A DNA stretch of 64,000 nt, taken from the NCBI GenBank assembly GCA_944388175.1, contig CALXHR010000001.1, positions 1 to 64,000 on the forward strand, in the 5' to 3' direction. The stretch comes from an uncultured Gemmiger sp. (GTDB taxonomy: Bacteria; Bacillota; Clostridia; Oscillospirales; Ruminococcaceae). Every line of letters starts with the position of its first letter. Positions within the stretch are counted from its first letter, which is position 1. Below, piece after piece: positions 33,319 through 42,501 of the stretch. A program made the position numbers and the translations under genes. The notes under the pieces were generated by a model that did not search any database, was not told the DNA's origin, and saw only the letters and a list, made by a program, of their open reading frames with translations.

Positions 33319-35142
33319 TTGAATTCTACCCAGACGGAGCAAACCACAAAAAAACAAGACGGGCGCAAACCGCCGAAACGCCCCGAGAACGGCCGCCGCA
33401 AAGAACCGCGCGCCCGGAACGACGGCGGGGCCGTTGCGCTGTTGCATAAGATCCCGTACCACTATGTGCTGGGGGACTTTCTGTACATGGTCGGCTTTTG
33501 GGCCGAATATACGCTGGTGCGCACCTGGCGCAGCGCCCGCGAAGTGCTGCGCGCGATCGGGGCGGTGCTGGGCAATCTGGCGCTGCTGATTGTGCGGCCG
33601 CTGGTGCTCGGCGTCTTGACGCTGGTCGAAGACCTTACCAGCCCGTTTGTGCGCATGGCTTCCGGCCTGCGCCATATGCGCGAACTGCCGGAGCAGCTTG
33701 ATGTGGAGGACGCCGGCCAGATCCGCAAAGCCAAGGCGGCGTATTTCCGCCGTGGCGTCAAAAAATATTTCCCCGTCGTCTGGAATGCGATGACCTACTT
33801 TTTGCCGGCGCTGGCGGCGGCGGTGCTCATCGTGATTGTACGCAACGGGTTGGGGCTGCAATTTGTGCTGAACGTGCAGGTCAACGGCGAGACCGTCGGC
33901 TATGTGGCCAACGAACAGGTGTTTGAGAATGCGCGCGACGACGTGCAGTCCCGCATCCATACCGCGCGTGCGATGCTGCAGGAAAGCGGCACCGCCGTGC
34001 CGGATACCCAATGGAATGTTTCGCCGACCTTTACGCTGGCCATTTCGGGCCAGACGATGACCGAGAGCGAGATTGCCAACGCGATCCTGCGCACGGCCAG
34101 CGACGAGATCGTCGACGCGACCGCCGTGTACATCGACGGGGAACTGCGCTTTGTCACCACCGAGGGCGACCATCTGCGCACCTACCTGGAGAGCGTCAAA
34201 GCGCCGTTTGAGGATGCGCTGGACCCCTCGGTCTATACGGCGTTTGCCCATGAGATTCGTCTGGTGGACGGCGTTTACCTCAGCGAGTCAGTCAGCTCTT
34301 ACAGCGATATCATCAGCGAGCTGAATGCCGGTGCCGGCGTACATACCTACACCGCAGTCGAAGGGGATACCGTCCAGAGCATCGTGGATACCACCGGCGT
34401 CACGTTTGATTCGCTGGCGCAGATGAACCCCGAACTGCTGACGCTGGACCAGGAAGTGCCCGCCGGCACCGAACTGTTTACCGGCGCGGCATCGGCGGAA
34501 CTGTTGAAGGTGGAAGTCATGCGCCGCGAGACCGAGACGGTGGCGATCCCGTTTGAGACACAGAACTCCGAATCGGATGAATACGATTTCGGCAAAGTTG
34601 TGGTCCTGCAGGAAGGCCAGGACGGCGTCGAGGACGTGACCTATGAGATCACGATGATTGACGGCACGGTGACCGACCGTCAGGCCATCGCCTACAATGT
34701 GATCCAGCAGCCGGTACCGGAGATCACGGTCACCGGCACCCGCCTGAAGAGCGGCATGGTGGCGCAGGTCGGTTCCGGCAGCTTTATCTGGCCGGTACCC
34801 CAGTATACCTACGTCAGCCGCTGGATGGGCAGCGGCCACCGCGGCGCCGATATCTGCGCGCCCTACGGCGTGCCGGTTCTGGCGTCGGACTCCGGCAGGG
34901 TTGTGGCGGCCGGTTGGCATTATTCTTACGGCAACTATGTCGAGATCGACCACGGCAACGGTTATACGACGCTGTACGGGCATATGTCGGCGCTCTCGGT
35001 CAGCCAGGGCCAGGGCGTCACGCAGGGGCAGAAGATCGGCGAGGTCGGCTCCACCGGCAACTCTACCGGCAACCATTGCCACTTTGAGATGACGTACAAC
35101 GGCCGCTTGTTCAGCGCGCAGAGCCTGTTCTCCGGTATGTAA
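33319..35142 (+). CDS. membrane-anchored M23 peptidase with LysM and G5 domains
   Basis: 607 residues. Start TTG 33319 with AAAGGAG upstream. A basic cytoplasmic N-terminus is followed by hydrophobic segments and a clear membrane helix (about 165-190). Outside: a helical region, LysM-like YTAVEGDTVQSIVDTTGVTF, a G5-like domain (MRRETETVAIPFETQNSESD, then VTGTRL), and the C-terminal M23 endopeptidase with zinc ligands GHRGADICAP, YGHMSAL and NHCHFEMTYNG. It should cut peptidoglycan cross-bridges or act as a division/sporulation activator. No adjacent FtsEX. Confidence 0.9.
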   Translation: MNSTQTEQTTKKQDGRKPPKRPENGRRKEPRARNDGGAVALLHKIPYHYVLGDFLYMVGFWAEYTLVRTWRSAREVLRAIGAVLGNLALLIVRPLVLGVLTLVEDLTSPFVRMASGLRHMRELPEQLDVEDAGQIRKAKAAYFRRGVKKYFPVVWNAMTYFLPALAAAVLIVIVRNGLGLQFVLNVQVNGETVGYVANEQVFENARDDVQSRIHTARAMLQESGTAVPDTQWNVSPTFTLAISGQTMTESEIANAILRTASDEIVDATAVYIDGELRFVTTEGDHLRTYLESVKAPFEDALDPSVYTAFAHEIRLVDGVYLSESVSSYSDIISELNAGAGVHTYTAVEGDTVQSIVDTTGVTFDSLAQMNPELLTLDQEVPAGTELFTGAASAELLKVEVMRRETETVAIPFETQNSESDEYDFGKVVVLQEGQDGVEDVTYEITMIDGTVTDRQAIAYNVIQQPVPEITVTGTRLKSGMVAQVGSGSFIWPVPQYTYVSRWMGSGHRGADICAPYGVPVLASDSGRVVAAGWHYSYGNYVEIDHGNGYTTLYGHMSALSVSQGQGVTQGQKIGEVGSTGNSTGNHCHFEMTYNGRLFSAQSLFSGM

Positions 35143-35223
35143 GCGCGTTTGATAAAATCGCACCGGGAAACGATGTGTCTCTGGTAGATTTTCACAAAGA
35201 TTCCACAATCTGTGCGGGGATAC

Positions 35224-35252
35224 TTTTCAAACGGCAATAGATGGTGTATAAT
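35224..35252 (+). promoter_or_regulatory. candidate promoter of murA
   Basis: TTTTCA (35224-35229), 17-nt spacer, TATAAT (35247-35252), 71 nt before the start. Confidence 0.55.
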
Positions 35253-35323
35253 AAGGCAAAGTGTGCAACTATATGCCAAGCGGGCGCTCCGCCCACTGGA
35301 CACCGCACAAAGGAGAGCTGCAT

Positions 35324-36607
35324 TTGGAAAAATTTGTGATCCGCGGGGGCAACCCACTGCAGGGCGACGTAAATATCGGCGGCGCCAAAAATGCGGCGGT
35401 CGCCATTTTGCCCGCCACGATTTTAGCTGCAGATAAATGCCTGATCGAAAACCTGCCCTGCATCAGCGATGTCATGGCGTCCCTCCAGATTCTCAGCGAG
35501 CTGGGGGCCAGCATCCGCATGGTCAGCCGCAGTACATACGAGATCGATACCACCCACATCATCAGCACCGAGGTCTCCAACGAGCTTTCCCGCCAGATGC
35601 GCGCCAGCTACTATTTCCTGGGCGCGCTGCTGGGGCGGTTTGGCGCCGGGCAGGTGGCCATGCCGGGCGGCTGCAACCTGGGCCCGCGCCCCATCGACCA
35701 GCACCTCAAGGCGTTTGCCGCGCTGGGGGCCGAGGATTCGGTCGAATACGGCCAGATTCATGTCAAGGCCGGTTCGTTGACCGGTTCGCATGTGTTCTTT
35801 GATACGGTCTCGGTCGGCGCGACGATGAACGCCATGCTGGCGGCGGTGCTGGCCAAGGGCACCACGGTGCTGGAAAACGTGGCCCGCGAACCGCATATCG
35901 TCGACCTGGCCAACTTTTTGAACATGATGGGCGCAGACGTGCGCGGCGCCGGCACCGATGTGATCAAAATCCACGGCGTGCAGAAACTGCACGGCTGCGA
36001 CTATTCGGTGATCCCGGATCAGATCGAAGCCGGCAGCTATATGGTCGGCGCGGCCATTACCAAGGGCGATGTGACGCTGCACAACGTCATCCCCAAACAC
36101 ATGGAACCCATCACCGCCAAACTGCGCGCCGCCGGCTGCGAAATTTGGGAATATGACGACGCGCTGCGCATCCGCCGCACCGGCGAGTTGTGCGCGCTCA
36201 AGATCAAAACGATGCCGCACCCCGGTTTCCCCACCGATATGCAGCCGTTGATGACGACGCTGCTGTCGCTGGCCAAGGGGACTTCCATCGTGACCGAGGG
36301 AATCTGGGAAAACCGATTCCGCTATGTGGACGAGCTCATCCACATGGGCGCCAACATCCGGGTTGACGGCCAGGTGGCGGTCATTGAAGGCGTCCAGGAA
36401 CTGCACCCTGCGCCGCTGCGCGCCACCGACCTGCGCGCCGGGGCCGCGATGGTCATGGCGGCGCTGGCCGCCAACGGCGTGAGCGAGATCGACGAGACGA
36501 TCCACATTGAGCGCGGCTACGAAAACATCGTCGAAAAGCTGCAGCAGCTGGGCGCGGATATCCGCCGCGTTGAGATCCCGGCGCACGCCGCCAGCCGCGC
36601 GATGTGA
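35324..36607 (+). CDS. murA: UDP-N-acetylglucosamine 1-carboxyvinyltransferase
   Basis: 427 residues. First committed peptidoglycan step: adds enolpyruvate from PEP to UDP-GlcNAc. Begins MEKFVIRGGNPLQGDVNIGG, with the KN pair in GGAKNAAVAILPA. The catalytic Cys is present in MPGGCNLGPRPIDQHLK, so fosfomycin should bind. Late motifs: FPTDMQPLMTTLL, ENRFRYVDEL and ATDLRAGAAMVMAAL. Start TTG 35324 with AGGAG 8 nt upstream. Confidence 0.95.
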   Translation: MEKFVIRGGNPLQGDVNIGGAKNAAVAILPATILAADKCLIENLPCISDVMASLQILSELGASIRMVSRSTYEIDTTHIISTEVSNELSRQMRASYYFLGALLGRFGAGQVAMPGGCNLGPRPIDQHLKAFAALGAEDSVEYGQIHVKAGSLTGSHVFFDTVSVGATMNAMLAAVLAKGTTVLENVAREPHIVDLANFLNMMGADVRGAGTDVIKIHGVQKLHGCDYSVIPDQIEAGSYMVGAAITKGDVTLHNVIPKHMEPITAKLRAAGCEIWEYDDALRIRRTGELCALKIKTMPHPGFPTDMQPLMTTLLSLAKGTSIVTEGIWENRFRYVDELIHMGANIRVDGQVAVIEGVQELHPAPLRATDLRAGAAMVMAALAANGVSEIDETIHIERGYENIVEKLQQLGADIRRVEIPAHAASRAM

Positions 36608-36620
36608 AACAACAAGGCCA

Positions 36621-36649
36621 ATGGGCCGCCCGACGGCGGCCCATTTTTT
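36621..36649 (+). terminator. intrinsic terminator after murA
   Basis: 10-bp perfect stem ATGGGCCGCC (36621-36630) with 36635-36644, loop CGAC, then TTTTTT. Confidence 0.88.
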
Positions 36650-36680
36650 GCGGAATTTTACAAGGAACGAGGAAACACCC

Positions 36681-37469
36681 ATGGCTCTTTTTACCACCCT
36701 GTACTCCGGTTCTTCCGGCAACTGCGGGCTGGTGCTCTGCGGGCGCAGCTATCTGTTGATCGATATGGGCAAAAGTTGCCGCACTACGTTGGCGGCGCTG
36801 CGCAAACTGGGTTTGGCGGTCAGCGACTGCGCCGGCATCCTGGTCACGCACGAACATTCGGACCATGTGGCGGGGCTGGACACCTTTTTGAAAAAGTACC
36901 CGCTGCCGGTTTATGCCTGCGCCGATACGCTGGATATGCTGGAATCGCGCGGGACGCTGCCGCCGGCAGTGGAGGGCATCGCCGTGGACGGCCAGACGCT
37001 GGATGTGGGGCCGTTCCGCGTGACGGCGTTCCCCACCAGCCATGACGTGCCCTGCTGCGGGTACCGCATCCTGACGCCGGATGGCCGCCGCATGGCCATT
37101 GCGACCGACCTGGGAATTTTGACGCCGGTGGCGGCGGACCATATGGCGGGCTGCGACCTTGTTGCGCTGGAAGCCAACTACGACGCGTTCAGCCTGCATG
37201 GCGGGCCGTACCCGTATTATCTCAAAAAGCGCATTGCCAGCGACCGCGGGCATCTGGACAACAAAGCCTGCGCAGCCGCGATCCTGGACCTGATCCAGGA
37301 CGGGTGCAAAAAGTTTGCCCTGTGCCATTTGAGCCAGACCAACAACTCGCCGGAACTGGCGCTGACCACGGTTTATAACGTGCTGCTGGCGGCCGGTATC
37401 CAGCCCGGGCGCGATGTTATCATCCAGGCGCAGGTGCGCAACGACGTCAGCCCGTACCTGGAATTTTGA
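36681..37469 (+). CDS. WalJ/YycJ-like metallo-beta-lactamase-fold hydrolase
   Basis: 262 residues. Starts MALFTTLYSGSSGNCGLVLC (the SGSSGN opening is typical of YycJ), metal motif VTHEHSDHVAGL, then FPTSHDVPCCGYRI, AIATDLGILTP and NYDAF. YycJ/WalJ links division and DNA replication in Gram positives, with likely 5'-3' exonuclease activity. It precedes rlmH, as in the walRK-yycHIJ-rlmH neighbourhood of Bacilli, but walRK is not here. Confidence 0.85.
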   Translation: MALFTTLYSGSSGNCGLVLCGRSYLLIDMGKSCRTTLAALRKLGLAVSDCAGILVTHEHSDHVAGLDTFLKKYPLPVYACADTLDMLESRGTLPPAVEGIAVDGQTLDVGPFRVTAFPTSHDVPCCGYRILTPDGRRMAIATDLGILTPVAADHMAGCDLVALEANYDAFSLHGGPYPYYLKKRIASDRGHLDNKACAAAILDLIQDGCKKFALCHLSQTNNSPELALTTVYNVLLAAGIQPGRDVIIQAQVRNDVSPYLEF

Positions 37470-37478
37470 GGAGACGCG

Positions 37479-37964
37479 ATGCAGAACATCGATTTGATCT
37501 GTGTGGGCAAGCTCAATGCGCCCTACTATGCCGCCGGTGTGGCGGAGTACCAGAAACGCCTGGGCGGTTTTTGCAATTTTCGCATTCTGGAACTGCCCGA
37601 AGCTGCGATCGCCGACAAAAACGCCAGCGACAAACAGATCGAAAAAGCGCTGCAAAAAGAGGGCGAGGCTATCCTGCGCGCCGTGCGCAAGGGGGCGTTC
37701 CTGGTGGCGCTGTGTGTGGAGGGCAAACAGATTTCCAGCGAGGAGCTGGCCGGTATGCTGGCGCAGCGCGCCGGCAGCGGGGCAGGGGACGTTGCGTTTG
37801 TCATCGGTTCCTCCCACGGGTTGGACGAAAGCGTCAAGCGCGCCGCGCAGGCCCGCATCAGCCTGGGGCGCATCACCTTGCCGCACCAGCTGGCCCGCCT
37901 GGTCCTGACCGAACAACTCTACCGCGCCTGCACAATCAACGCCGGCATGAAATACCACAAATAA
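37479..37964 (+). CDS. rlmH: 23S rRNA (pseudouridine-1915-N3)-methyltransferase
   Basis: 161-residue SPOUT methyltransferase acting on helix 69 of 23S rRNA in assembled ribosomes. Core MQNIDLICVGKLNAPYYAAG, then FLVALCVEGKQISSEELA, the SAM knot region DVAFVIGSSHGLDESVK, and the C-terminal RITLPHQLARLVLTEQLYRA and GMKYHK. GAGGAG before ATG 37479. Confidence 0.95.
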   Translation: MQNIDLICVGKLNAPYYAAGVAEYQKRLGGFCNFRILELPEAAIADKNASDKQIEKALQKEGEAILRAVRKGAFLVALCVEGKQISSEELAGMLAQRAGSGAGDVAFVIGSSHGLDESVKRAAQARISLGRITLPHQLARLVLTEQLYRACTINAGMKYHK

Positions 37965-37999
37965 AACGCCGCCGGCTGCGTCTGCCGCCGTTGCAAACA

Positions 38000-38031
38000 A
38001 AAGGACCCGCACAGTGCTGTGCGGGTCCTTT
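38000..38031 (-). terminator. terminator between rlmH and the hydrogenase gene
   Basis: 14-bp perfect stem AAAGGACCCGCACA (38000-38013) with 38018-38031, loop GTGC. The T-run is better on the minus strand (hydrogenase side), but it can serve both convergent genes. Confidence 0.85.
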
Positions 38032-38050
38032 AGCGTTGCGTTTTATGCGA

Positions 38051-39574
38051 TCAATACTTCAGCAGGCCGATGGAATCCTGGTACGGGGTCTCGGTGGCAT
38101 TCTTCATCTTGGCTTCGGTCTTGTACTTGGTCAGCATGGCGGCGCTCTTGGCCGGGTCGGCCAGCGTGCCGGCACCGGCAATGCAGCCGCCCGGGCAGGC
38201 CATGCCTTCCAGCAGGTAGCCGTTGTACTTGCCGGCCTTGGCCATCGTCATCATCTTGCGGCAGTCGGCCAGGCCCTGCGCGCTCATGACCTTGACTTCG
38301 CGGTCGGGGTCAATCTTCTTGATAGCGTTGACAACGGCCTGCGCGACGCCGCCGGACACTGCGAAACCGCGGCCGTCGGCGCTGGCGCCGTTGAATTCTT
38401 CCTCCGGGTTGTTGGGCAGGGAGGTGAAGTCGACTTCTTTGGCTTCAAACAGGCCCATCAGTTCCTCAAACGTCAGCACAAAATCGACTTCGCTGCGCAC
38501 CGAGCGGCGGCTGGCTTCCAGCTTCTTGGCGGCGCAGGGGCCGACAAAGCAGATGCGGGCGTCGGGTTTCTTCTGCTTGATCAGGCGGGCCGTCAGCACC
38601 ATGGGGGTCATCGTCATGCTGATGCAGTCGGCATATTCAGGGAACAGTTTTTTCGCCATCACGCTCCACGCCGGGCAGCAGGACGTGCCCATGAACGGGT
38701 GTTTGGCGGGGACTTCCTCCATGAAGTCGTGTGCTTCGTCGATGGTGCACAGGTCGGCGCCGATGGCGACTTCCTCCACGTCGGCAAAGCCCAGCATCCG
38801 CATGCCGGCTTTCAGCTTGGAGGGCGTCATGCCGGGGAACTGGTTGATGAAGGCCGGCGCTACAATGGCAATGACCTCATCGCCGCGCTTGATGGACTGG
38901 ATGAGCTGGAAAATCTGGCCTTTGTCGACGATGGCGCCGAACGGGCAGTTGACCAGGCACATGCCGCAGGACACGCACTTGTCGTAGTCGATGTCGGCGC
39001 GGCCGTATTTGTCGGAATGGATGGCGCCCATGCCGCAGGCGGCGGCGCAGGGGCGCTCGGTCTTGACGATGGCGCCGTAGGGGCAGGCGTTGACGCAGCG
39101 GCCGCACTTGATGCACAGGCTCTGGTCGATATGGCTCTTGCCGTTGCGGAAGCTGATGGCCTTTTTGGGGCAGACCTCCTGGCAGGGGTGCGCCAGGCAG
39201 CCCTGGCACATCTCGGTGACCTTGACGATCTTTTCCTCGCAGCGGTTGCAGGCAAACTTGATGACGTTGATCAGCGGCGGTTCATAGTATTTGTCCGCGA
39301 TCACGGTATGTTCCAGCCCTTCGCTGGCGGGCACGCTCTCATCCAGCGGGCGCAGCGACAGGCCCATGGCCAGGCGGATACGCTCCGAGACGATGGCTCT
39401 CTCCAGGAAGATGCTGCTGCGCAGGGATTTCTCCTCGCCGGGGATGATATGATAGGGCAGTTCGCGCATCAGGTACTCGTAATCGGACAGCTCGTTCACC
39501 TCGTAGGCCATGCGGGCCACTTCGGTGAACACTTTGCGCCGGATATCCGTAACGGGTGTGTAAATGCCTCTCAT
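38051..39574 (-). CDS. monomeric [FeFe] hydrogenase (group B-like)
   Basis: 507 residues. N-terminal domain (1-100) without clusters, then cysteine-rich [4Fe-4S] segments (C109/C112 and C123/C126/C131/C135; LCIKCGRCVNACPYGA; KCVSCGMCLVNCPFGA), then the H-cluster domain: L1 MGTSCCPAW (297-303), L2 FVGPCAAKK (Cys347), L3 GMACPGGCIAGAG. The L1 TSCCP and the C-terminal form fit group B monomeric hydrogenases of fermenters rather than bifurcating HydABC. It should oxidise ferredoxin and make H2, but the partner is not proven. No HydEFG maturases are in the window. Confidence 0.88.
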   Translation of the reverse strand: MRGIYTPVTDIRRKVFTEVARMAYEVNELSDYEYLMRELPYHIIPGEEKSLRSSIFLERAIVSERIRLAMGLSLRPLDESVPASEGLEHTVIADKYYEPPLINVIKFACNRCEEKIVKVTEMCQGCLAHPCQEVCPKKAISFRNGKSHIDQSLCIKCGRCVNACPYGAIVKTERPCAAACGMGAIHSDKYGRADIDYDKCVSCGMCLVNCPFGAIVDKGQIFQLIQSIKRGDEVIAIVAPAFINQFPGMTPSKLKAGMRMLGFADVEEVAIGADLCTIDEAHDFMEEVPAKHPFMGTSCCPAWSVMAKKLFPEYADCISMTMTPMVLTARLIKQKKPDARICFVGPCAAKKLEASRRSVRSEVDFVLTFEELMGLFEAKEVDFTSLPNNPEEEFNGASADGRGFAVSGGVAQAVVNAIKKIDPDREVKVMSAQGLADCRKMMTMAKAGKYNGYLLEGMACPGGCIAGAGTLADPAKSAAMLTKYKTEAKMKNATETPYQDSIGLLKY

Positions 39575-39645
39575 TCTGATTGCTCCTTCTTCAATTCCGT
39601 TGGTTCCAAACCATGTAGTGGGCGGCAGGGTCCGCTCCTGTTAAA

Positions 39646-39674
39646 ATTTTACCAAAAACGCCGCGGCTTGGCAA
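39646..39674 (-). promoter_or_regulatory. promoter of the hydrogenase gene
   Basis: On the minus strand TTGCCA (39669-39674), 17-nt spacer, TAAAAT (39646-39651), 71 nt before the start. Confidence 0.6.
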
Positions 39675-39686
39675 GGGGAAAACCGC

Positions 39687-39720
39687 AAAAAAGCGGGGAA
39701 AATCCTGCGATTTTCCCCGC
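39687..39720 (-). terminator. intrinsic terminator of mtaB
   Basis: 12-bp perfect stem GCGGGGAAAATC (39693-39704) with 39709-39720, loop CTGC; on the minus strand six T follow. Confidence 0.88.
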
Positions 39721-39754
39721 GTATGCGGCCTGTAAAAGCAGAAAACGCCGCGCT

Positions 39755-41056
39755 TTACCGCGCCAGGGTGGCGCGGCAGCGTTTGCCGTCCCAGGCGCCC
39801 AGCGTCACGTCCACGATATCGCCGCTCAGGCAGCCGGGGGCGTGTACCAAAACGGGCAGATATTGCGGCGTGTAGCCGCTGAACAGCGTGGCCGAAAGCG
39901 GCGTTTCCAGCAGCACCGACGCCGTGCGCCCCTGCATGCGGGCGGCTTCCTCGGCGCGCACGGCTTCCACCGCCGCCGTCATGCGGCGGCTGCGGGCTTC
40001 CTTTTCGTGTTCCGGCACCTGCCCCGGGAAATCATACGCCGGCGTGCCGGCCCGGCGCGAGTAGGGGAACACATGTACCTTCAAAAAGCGCTGCGCCGTC
40101 ACAAACGCCATGCTTTGGGCGAAATCCTCCTCGGTCTCGCCGGGGAAACCGACGATAACGTCGGTGGTAAAACTGACATTTTCTGCCCCGAACGCTTCGC
40201 GCAGGCAGGCGGCGATGGCGGCATACTGCGCGGTGGTGTAGGGCCGGCGCATGGCGCGCAGCGTCTTGTCGCAGCCGCTCTGCAAACTCAGGTGGAACTG
40301 CGGGCAGAGTTTTTCCACCCGGGCCAGGCGGCAGATATCGTCCTCATGCAGCATGTCGGGGTCCAGACTGCCCAGGCGCAGGCGCTCGACCCCCGGTACG
40401 GCGGCGGCTCTCTCGACCAGTTCCACCAGGCTGGTGCCGGTGTCGGCGCCGTAGCTGGGCAGGCTGATGGCCGTCAGCACAATCTCTTTATACCCGGTTG
40501 CGGTCAGGCGGTGCAGTTCCTGCAAAATGCTTTGCTCGCTGCGGCTGCGCACCGGTCCGCGCGAACGGGGGATGACGCAGTACGCGCACTGGCGGTTGCA
40601 GCCGTCCTCCACCTTGACGAAAGCGCGGGTGTGCTCGGCAAATTTATCCATCGGCAGTTCTTCAAACCGCTCGCCTTTTTCGTGCGGGCGGATGTCCACG
40701 ACGCGCTCGGCTTCGCCGTCCAACACGCGCTGCACATCGCGCAGAATGGCGCGGCGATTGCCGGACCCCGTCACAACGTCGGCTTCGGCAATGGCGGCGG
40801 CTTCCTGCGGGAACGCCTGCGGGTAGCAGCCGGTCAGCACCGTGACGGCGCCGGGGTTCTCCCGCTTGGCGCGGCGCAGCCATTTGCGGCTTTTCTGGTC
40901 GCCAAAGTTGGTCACGGTGCAGCTGTTGACAACGTAGACGTCGGCGGTTTCCTCGTTGGGGACGACGGTATAGCCGTTTTCCTCAAACAGCTGTGCCAGG
41001 GCGCCGGTTTCGGTCTGGTTCACCTTGCAGCCCAAAGTGTAAAATGTTACCCGCAT
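39755..41056 (-). CDS. mtaB: tRNA (N6-threonylcarbamoyladenosine-37-C2)-methylthiotransferase MtaB
   Basis: 433 residues. Radical-SAM methylthiotransferase that makes ms2t6A37 in tRNAs reading ANN codons. The UPF0004 domain holds the auxiliary-cluster cysteines C10 (TLGCKVNQ), C46 (NSCTVTN) and C77 (TGCYPQ); the radical-SAM loop is GCNRQCAYCVIPRSRGP; a TRAM domain ends the protein. MtaB rather than MiaB by the MRVTFYTLGCKVNQTE opening and by the KVNQTE motif. Confidence 0.93.
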   Translation of the reverse strand: MRVTFYTLGCKVNQTETGALAQLFEENGYTVVPNEETADVYVVNSCTVTNFGDQKSRKWLRRAKRENPGAVTVLTGCYPQAFPQEAAAIAEADVVTGSGNRRAILRDVQRVLDGEAERVVDIRPHEKGERFEELPMDKFAEHTRAFVKVEDGCNRQCAYCVIPRSRGPVRSRSEQSILQELHRLTATGYKEIVLTAISLPSYGADTGTSLVELVERAAAVPGVERLRLGSLDPDMLHEDDICRLARVEKLCPQFHLSLQSGCDKTLRAMRRPYTTAQYAAIAACLREAFGAENVSFTTDVIVGFPGETEEDFAQSMAFVTAQRFLKVHVFPYSRRAGTPAYDFPGQVPEHEKEARSRRMTAAVEAVRAEEAARMQGRTASVLLETPLSATLFSGYTPQYLPVLVHAPGCLSGDIVDVTLGAWDGKRCRATLAR

Positions 41057-41072
41057 GGTTTGTTTCCTTTTC

Positions 41073-41100
41073 TTAACATCATGATGCCTTTTATTATAAT
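41073..41100 (+). promoter_or_regulatory. candidate promoter of the DacF-type gene
   Basis: TTAACA (41073-41078), 16-nt spacer, TATAAT (41095-41100). The -10 overlaps the mtaB -10 on the other strand. Confidence 0.5.
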
Positions 41101-41121
41101 AGATACCGCCCCAGCGCGCAA
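41093..41121 (-). promoter_or_regulatory. promoter of mtaB
   Basis: On the minus strand TTGCGC (41116-41121), 17-nt spacer, TATAAT (41093-41098), 37 nt before the start. Confidence 0.65.
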
Positions 41122-41187
41122 TACTAAAACCGGGGCGCGCAGCATAGGCTTACAGAAAAAGACCATCGCCGCGGGGGTGTTGCTGTG

Positions 41188-42393
41188 ATGAAAAAACGTG
41201 GGGCCACTTTATTTTTGTGTCTGGCGCTGGCGCTGCTGACAATGCTGCGCGCCTACGCCGAGCCGTCGCCCGCCACACCGGAATCCGCCGGGGCCGGCGG
41301 CATCACGCCGGCCGGTGTGGAAACGCTGGATGTGCCCTGCGCGGCGGCCATCCTCATCGACGAAGATTCCGGCACGCTATTGTATGAGAAAAACGCCGAC
41401 GAGCAGCGCCCGGTCGCGTCCATCACTAAGATCATGACGCTGCTGCTGACCTTTGAAGCGCTGGAAGCAGGCAAGATCGCACTGGACGATATCGTGCCGG
41501 TCAGCGAGCACGCCTACAGCATGGGCGGCAGCCAGATCTGGCTGGAACCCGGCGAGCAGATGACGCTCGACGATATGCTCAAGGCGATCTGCGTTTCCAG
41601 CGCCAACGACGCCGCGGTGGCGGTGGCGGAATATGTGGGCGGCAGCGAACCGGCGTTTGTGCAGCAGATGAACGCGCGCGCGGCGCAGCTGGGCATGACT
41701 GCAACCCATTTTGAAAACGCCTGCGGCCTGGACCAGGAGGGGCATCTTTCGACGGCGCGCGACGTGGCCGCGATGAGCCGCGAAGTGCTGTTGCACCACA
41801 CCGAGGTGCGGGACTACTGTTCGATCTGGACCGACACGCTGCGCGGCGGGGCAACCCAGCTCGTCAACACCAACAAGCTGCTGCGCAGTTACCAGGGCAT
41901 TACGGGGCTCAAGACCGGCACCACCAGCGGGGCGGGGGTCTGCATCTCGGCCAGTGCCGAGCGCGACGGCCTGCGGCTGATTGCGGTGGTGCTGGGGGCG
42001 GCTTCCGGCAAAGAGCGCTTTGCCGCGGCCACAGCGCTGCTGGACTACGGGTTTGCCAACTACGAAAGCGCGGCGGCCACTTTGCCGTCCGACGCGCCGC
42101 AGACGCTGGCGGTCACCCACGGCACGGCGGCGATGGTGCCGCTGCAGTATGAGACGCCGCAGCGCTGCCTGGTACTCAAGGGGCAGAGCGGGGCGCTCAG
42201 CGTTACGGTGCAGCTGCCCGAAAGCGTCGAAGCGCCGGTACAGGCCGGCGACCAGGTGGGCACGGTATTGCTGCAAAACGGCGGGCAGACTGTCGGGGAA
42301 TACGCGGTGCGCGCCGGCGGGGAAGTGCAGGCGTTGCGCGTGGGGTACTGTTTTGGCTTGCTGGCGCGCAGCCTGGCGCTGTGCGACGCCTGA
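41188..42393 (+). CDS. D-alanyl-D-alanine carboxypeptidase (PBP5/DacF family)
   Basis: 401 residues. N-terminal signal peptide (MKKRGATLFLCLALALLTML, cleavage near AYAEP). The serine peptidase motifs are complete: SITK (SxxK), SSAND (SxN) and GLKTGTTSGAG (KTG). A C-terminal PBP5-like beta domain follows from about residue 300, and the end is a hydrophobic, possibly amphipathic anchor (GYCFGLLARSLAL). It trims the terminal D-Ala of peptidoglycan stems. ATG 41188 preferred over GTG 41185. Confidence 0.93.
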   Translation: MKKRGATLFLCLALALLTMLRAYAEPSPATPESAGAGGITPAGVETLDVPCAAAILIDEDSGTLLYEKNADEQRPVASITKIMTLLLTFEALEAGKIALDDIVPVSEHAYSMGGSQIWLEPGEQMTLDDMLKAICVSSANDAAVAVAEYVGGSEPAFVQQMNARAAQLGMTATHFENACGLDQEGHLSTARDVAAMSREVLLHHTEVRDYCSIWTDTLRGGATQLVNTNKLLRSYQGITGLKTGTTSGAGVCISASAERDGLRLIAVVLGAASGKERFAAATALLDYGFANYESAAATLPSDAPQTLAVTHGTAAMVPLQYETPQRCLVLKGQSGALSVTVQLPESVEAPVQAGDQVGTVLLQNGGQTVGEYAVRAGGEVQALRVGYCFGLLARSLALCDA

Positions 42394-42439
42394 TTTGTGC
42401 AATGTTGCTGAAAAGAAAGAAAAATCCCCTGCGTTTTGC

Positions 42440-42468
42440 TTGACAATGACGACGCAAAACGGTATCAT
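42440..42468 (+). promoter_or_regulatory. sigma-A promoter of pgi
   Basis: Consensus TTGACA (42440-42445), 17-nt spacer, TATCAT (42463-42468), 33 nt before the start. Confidence 0.72.
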
Positions 42469-42501
42469 GGAGACAATCAAACCACAAAGGAGGAGCGAAA
42501 G

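Noticed and set aside
37466-41188. A 1240-codon open frame on the plus strand
   Set aside because: It begins in rlmH in another frame and runs antisense to the hydrogenase and mtaB genes, whose motifs are complete. It is a shadow caused by high GC; its His/Ala/Gln/Gly-rich composition is typical of such shadows.
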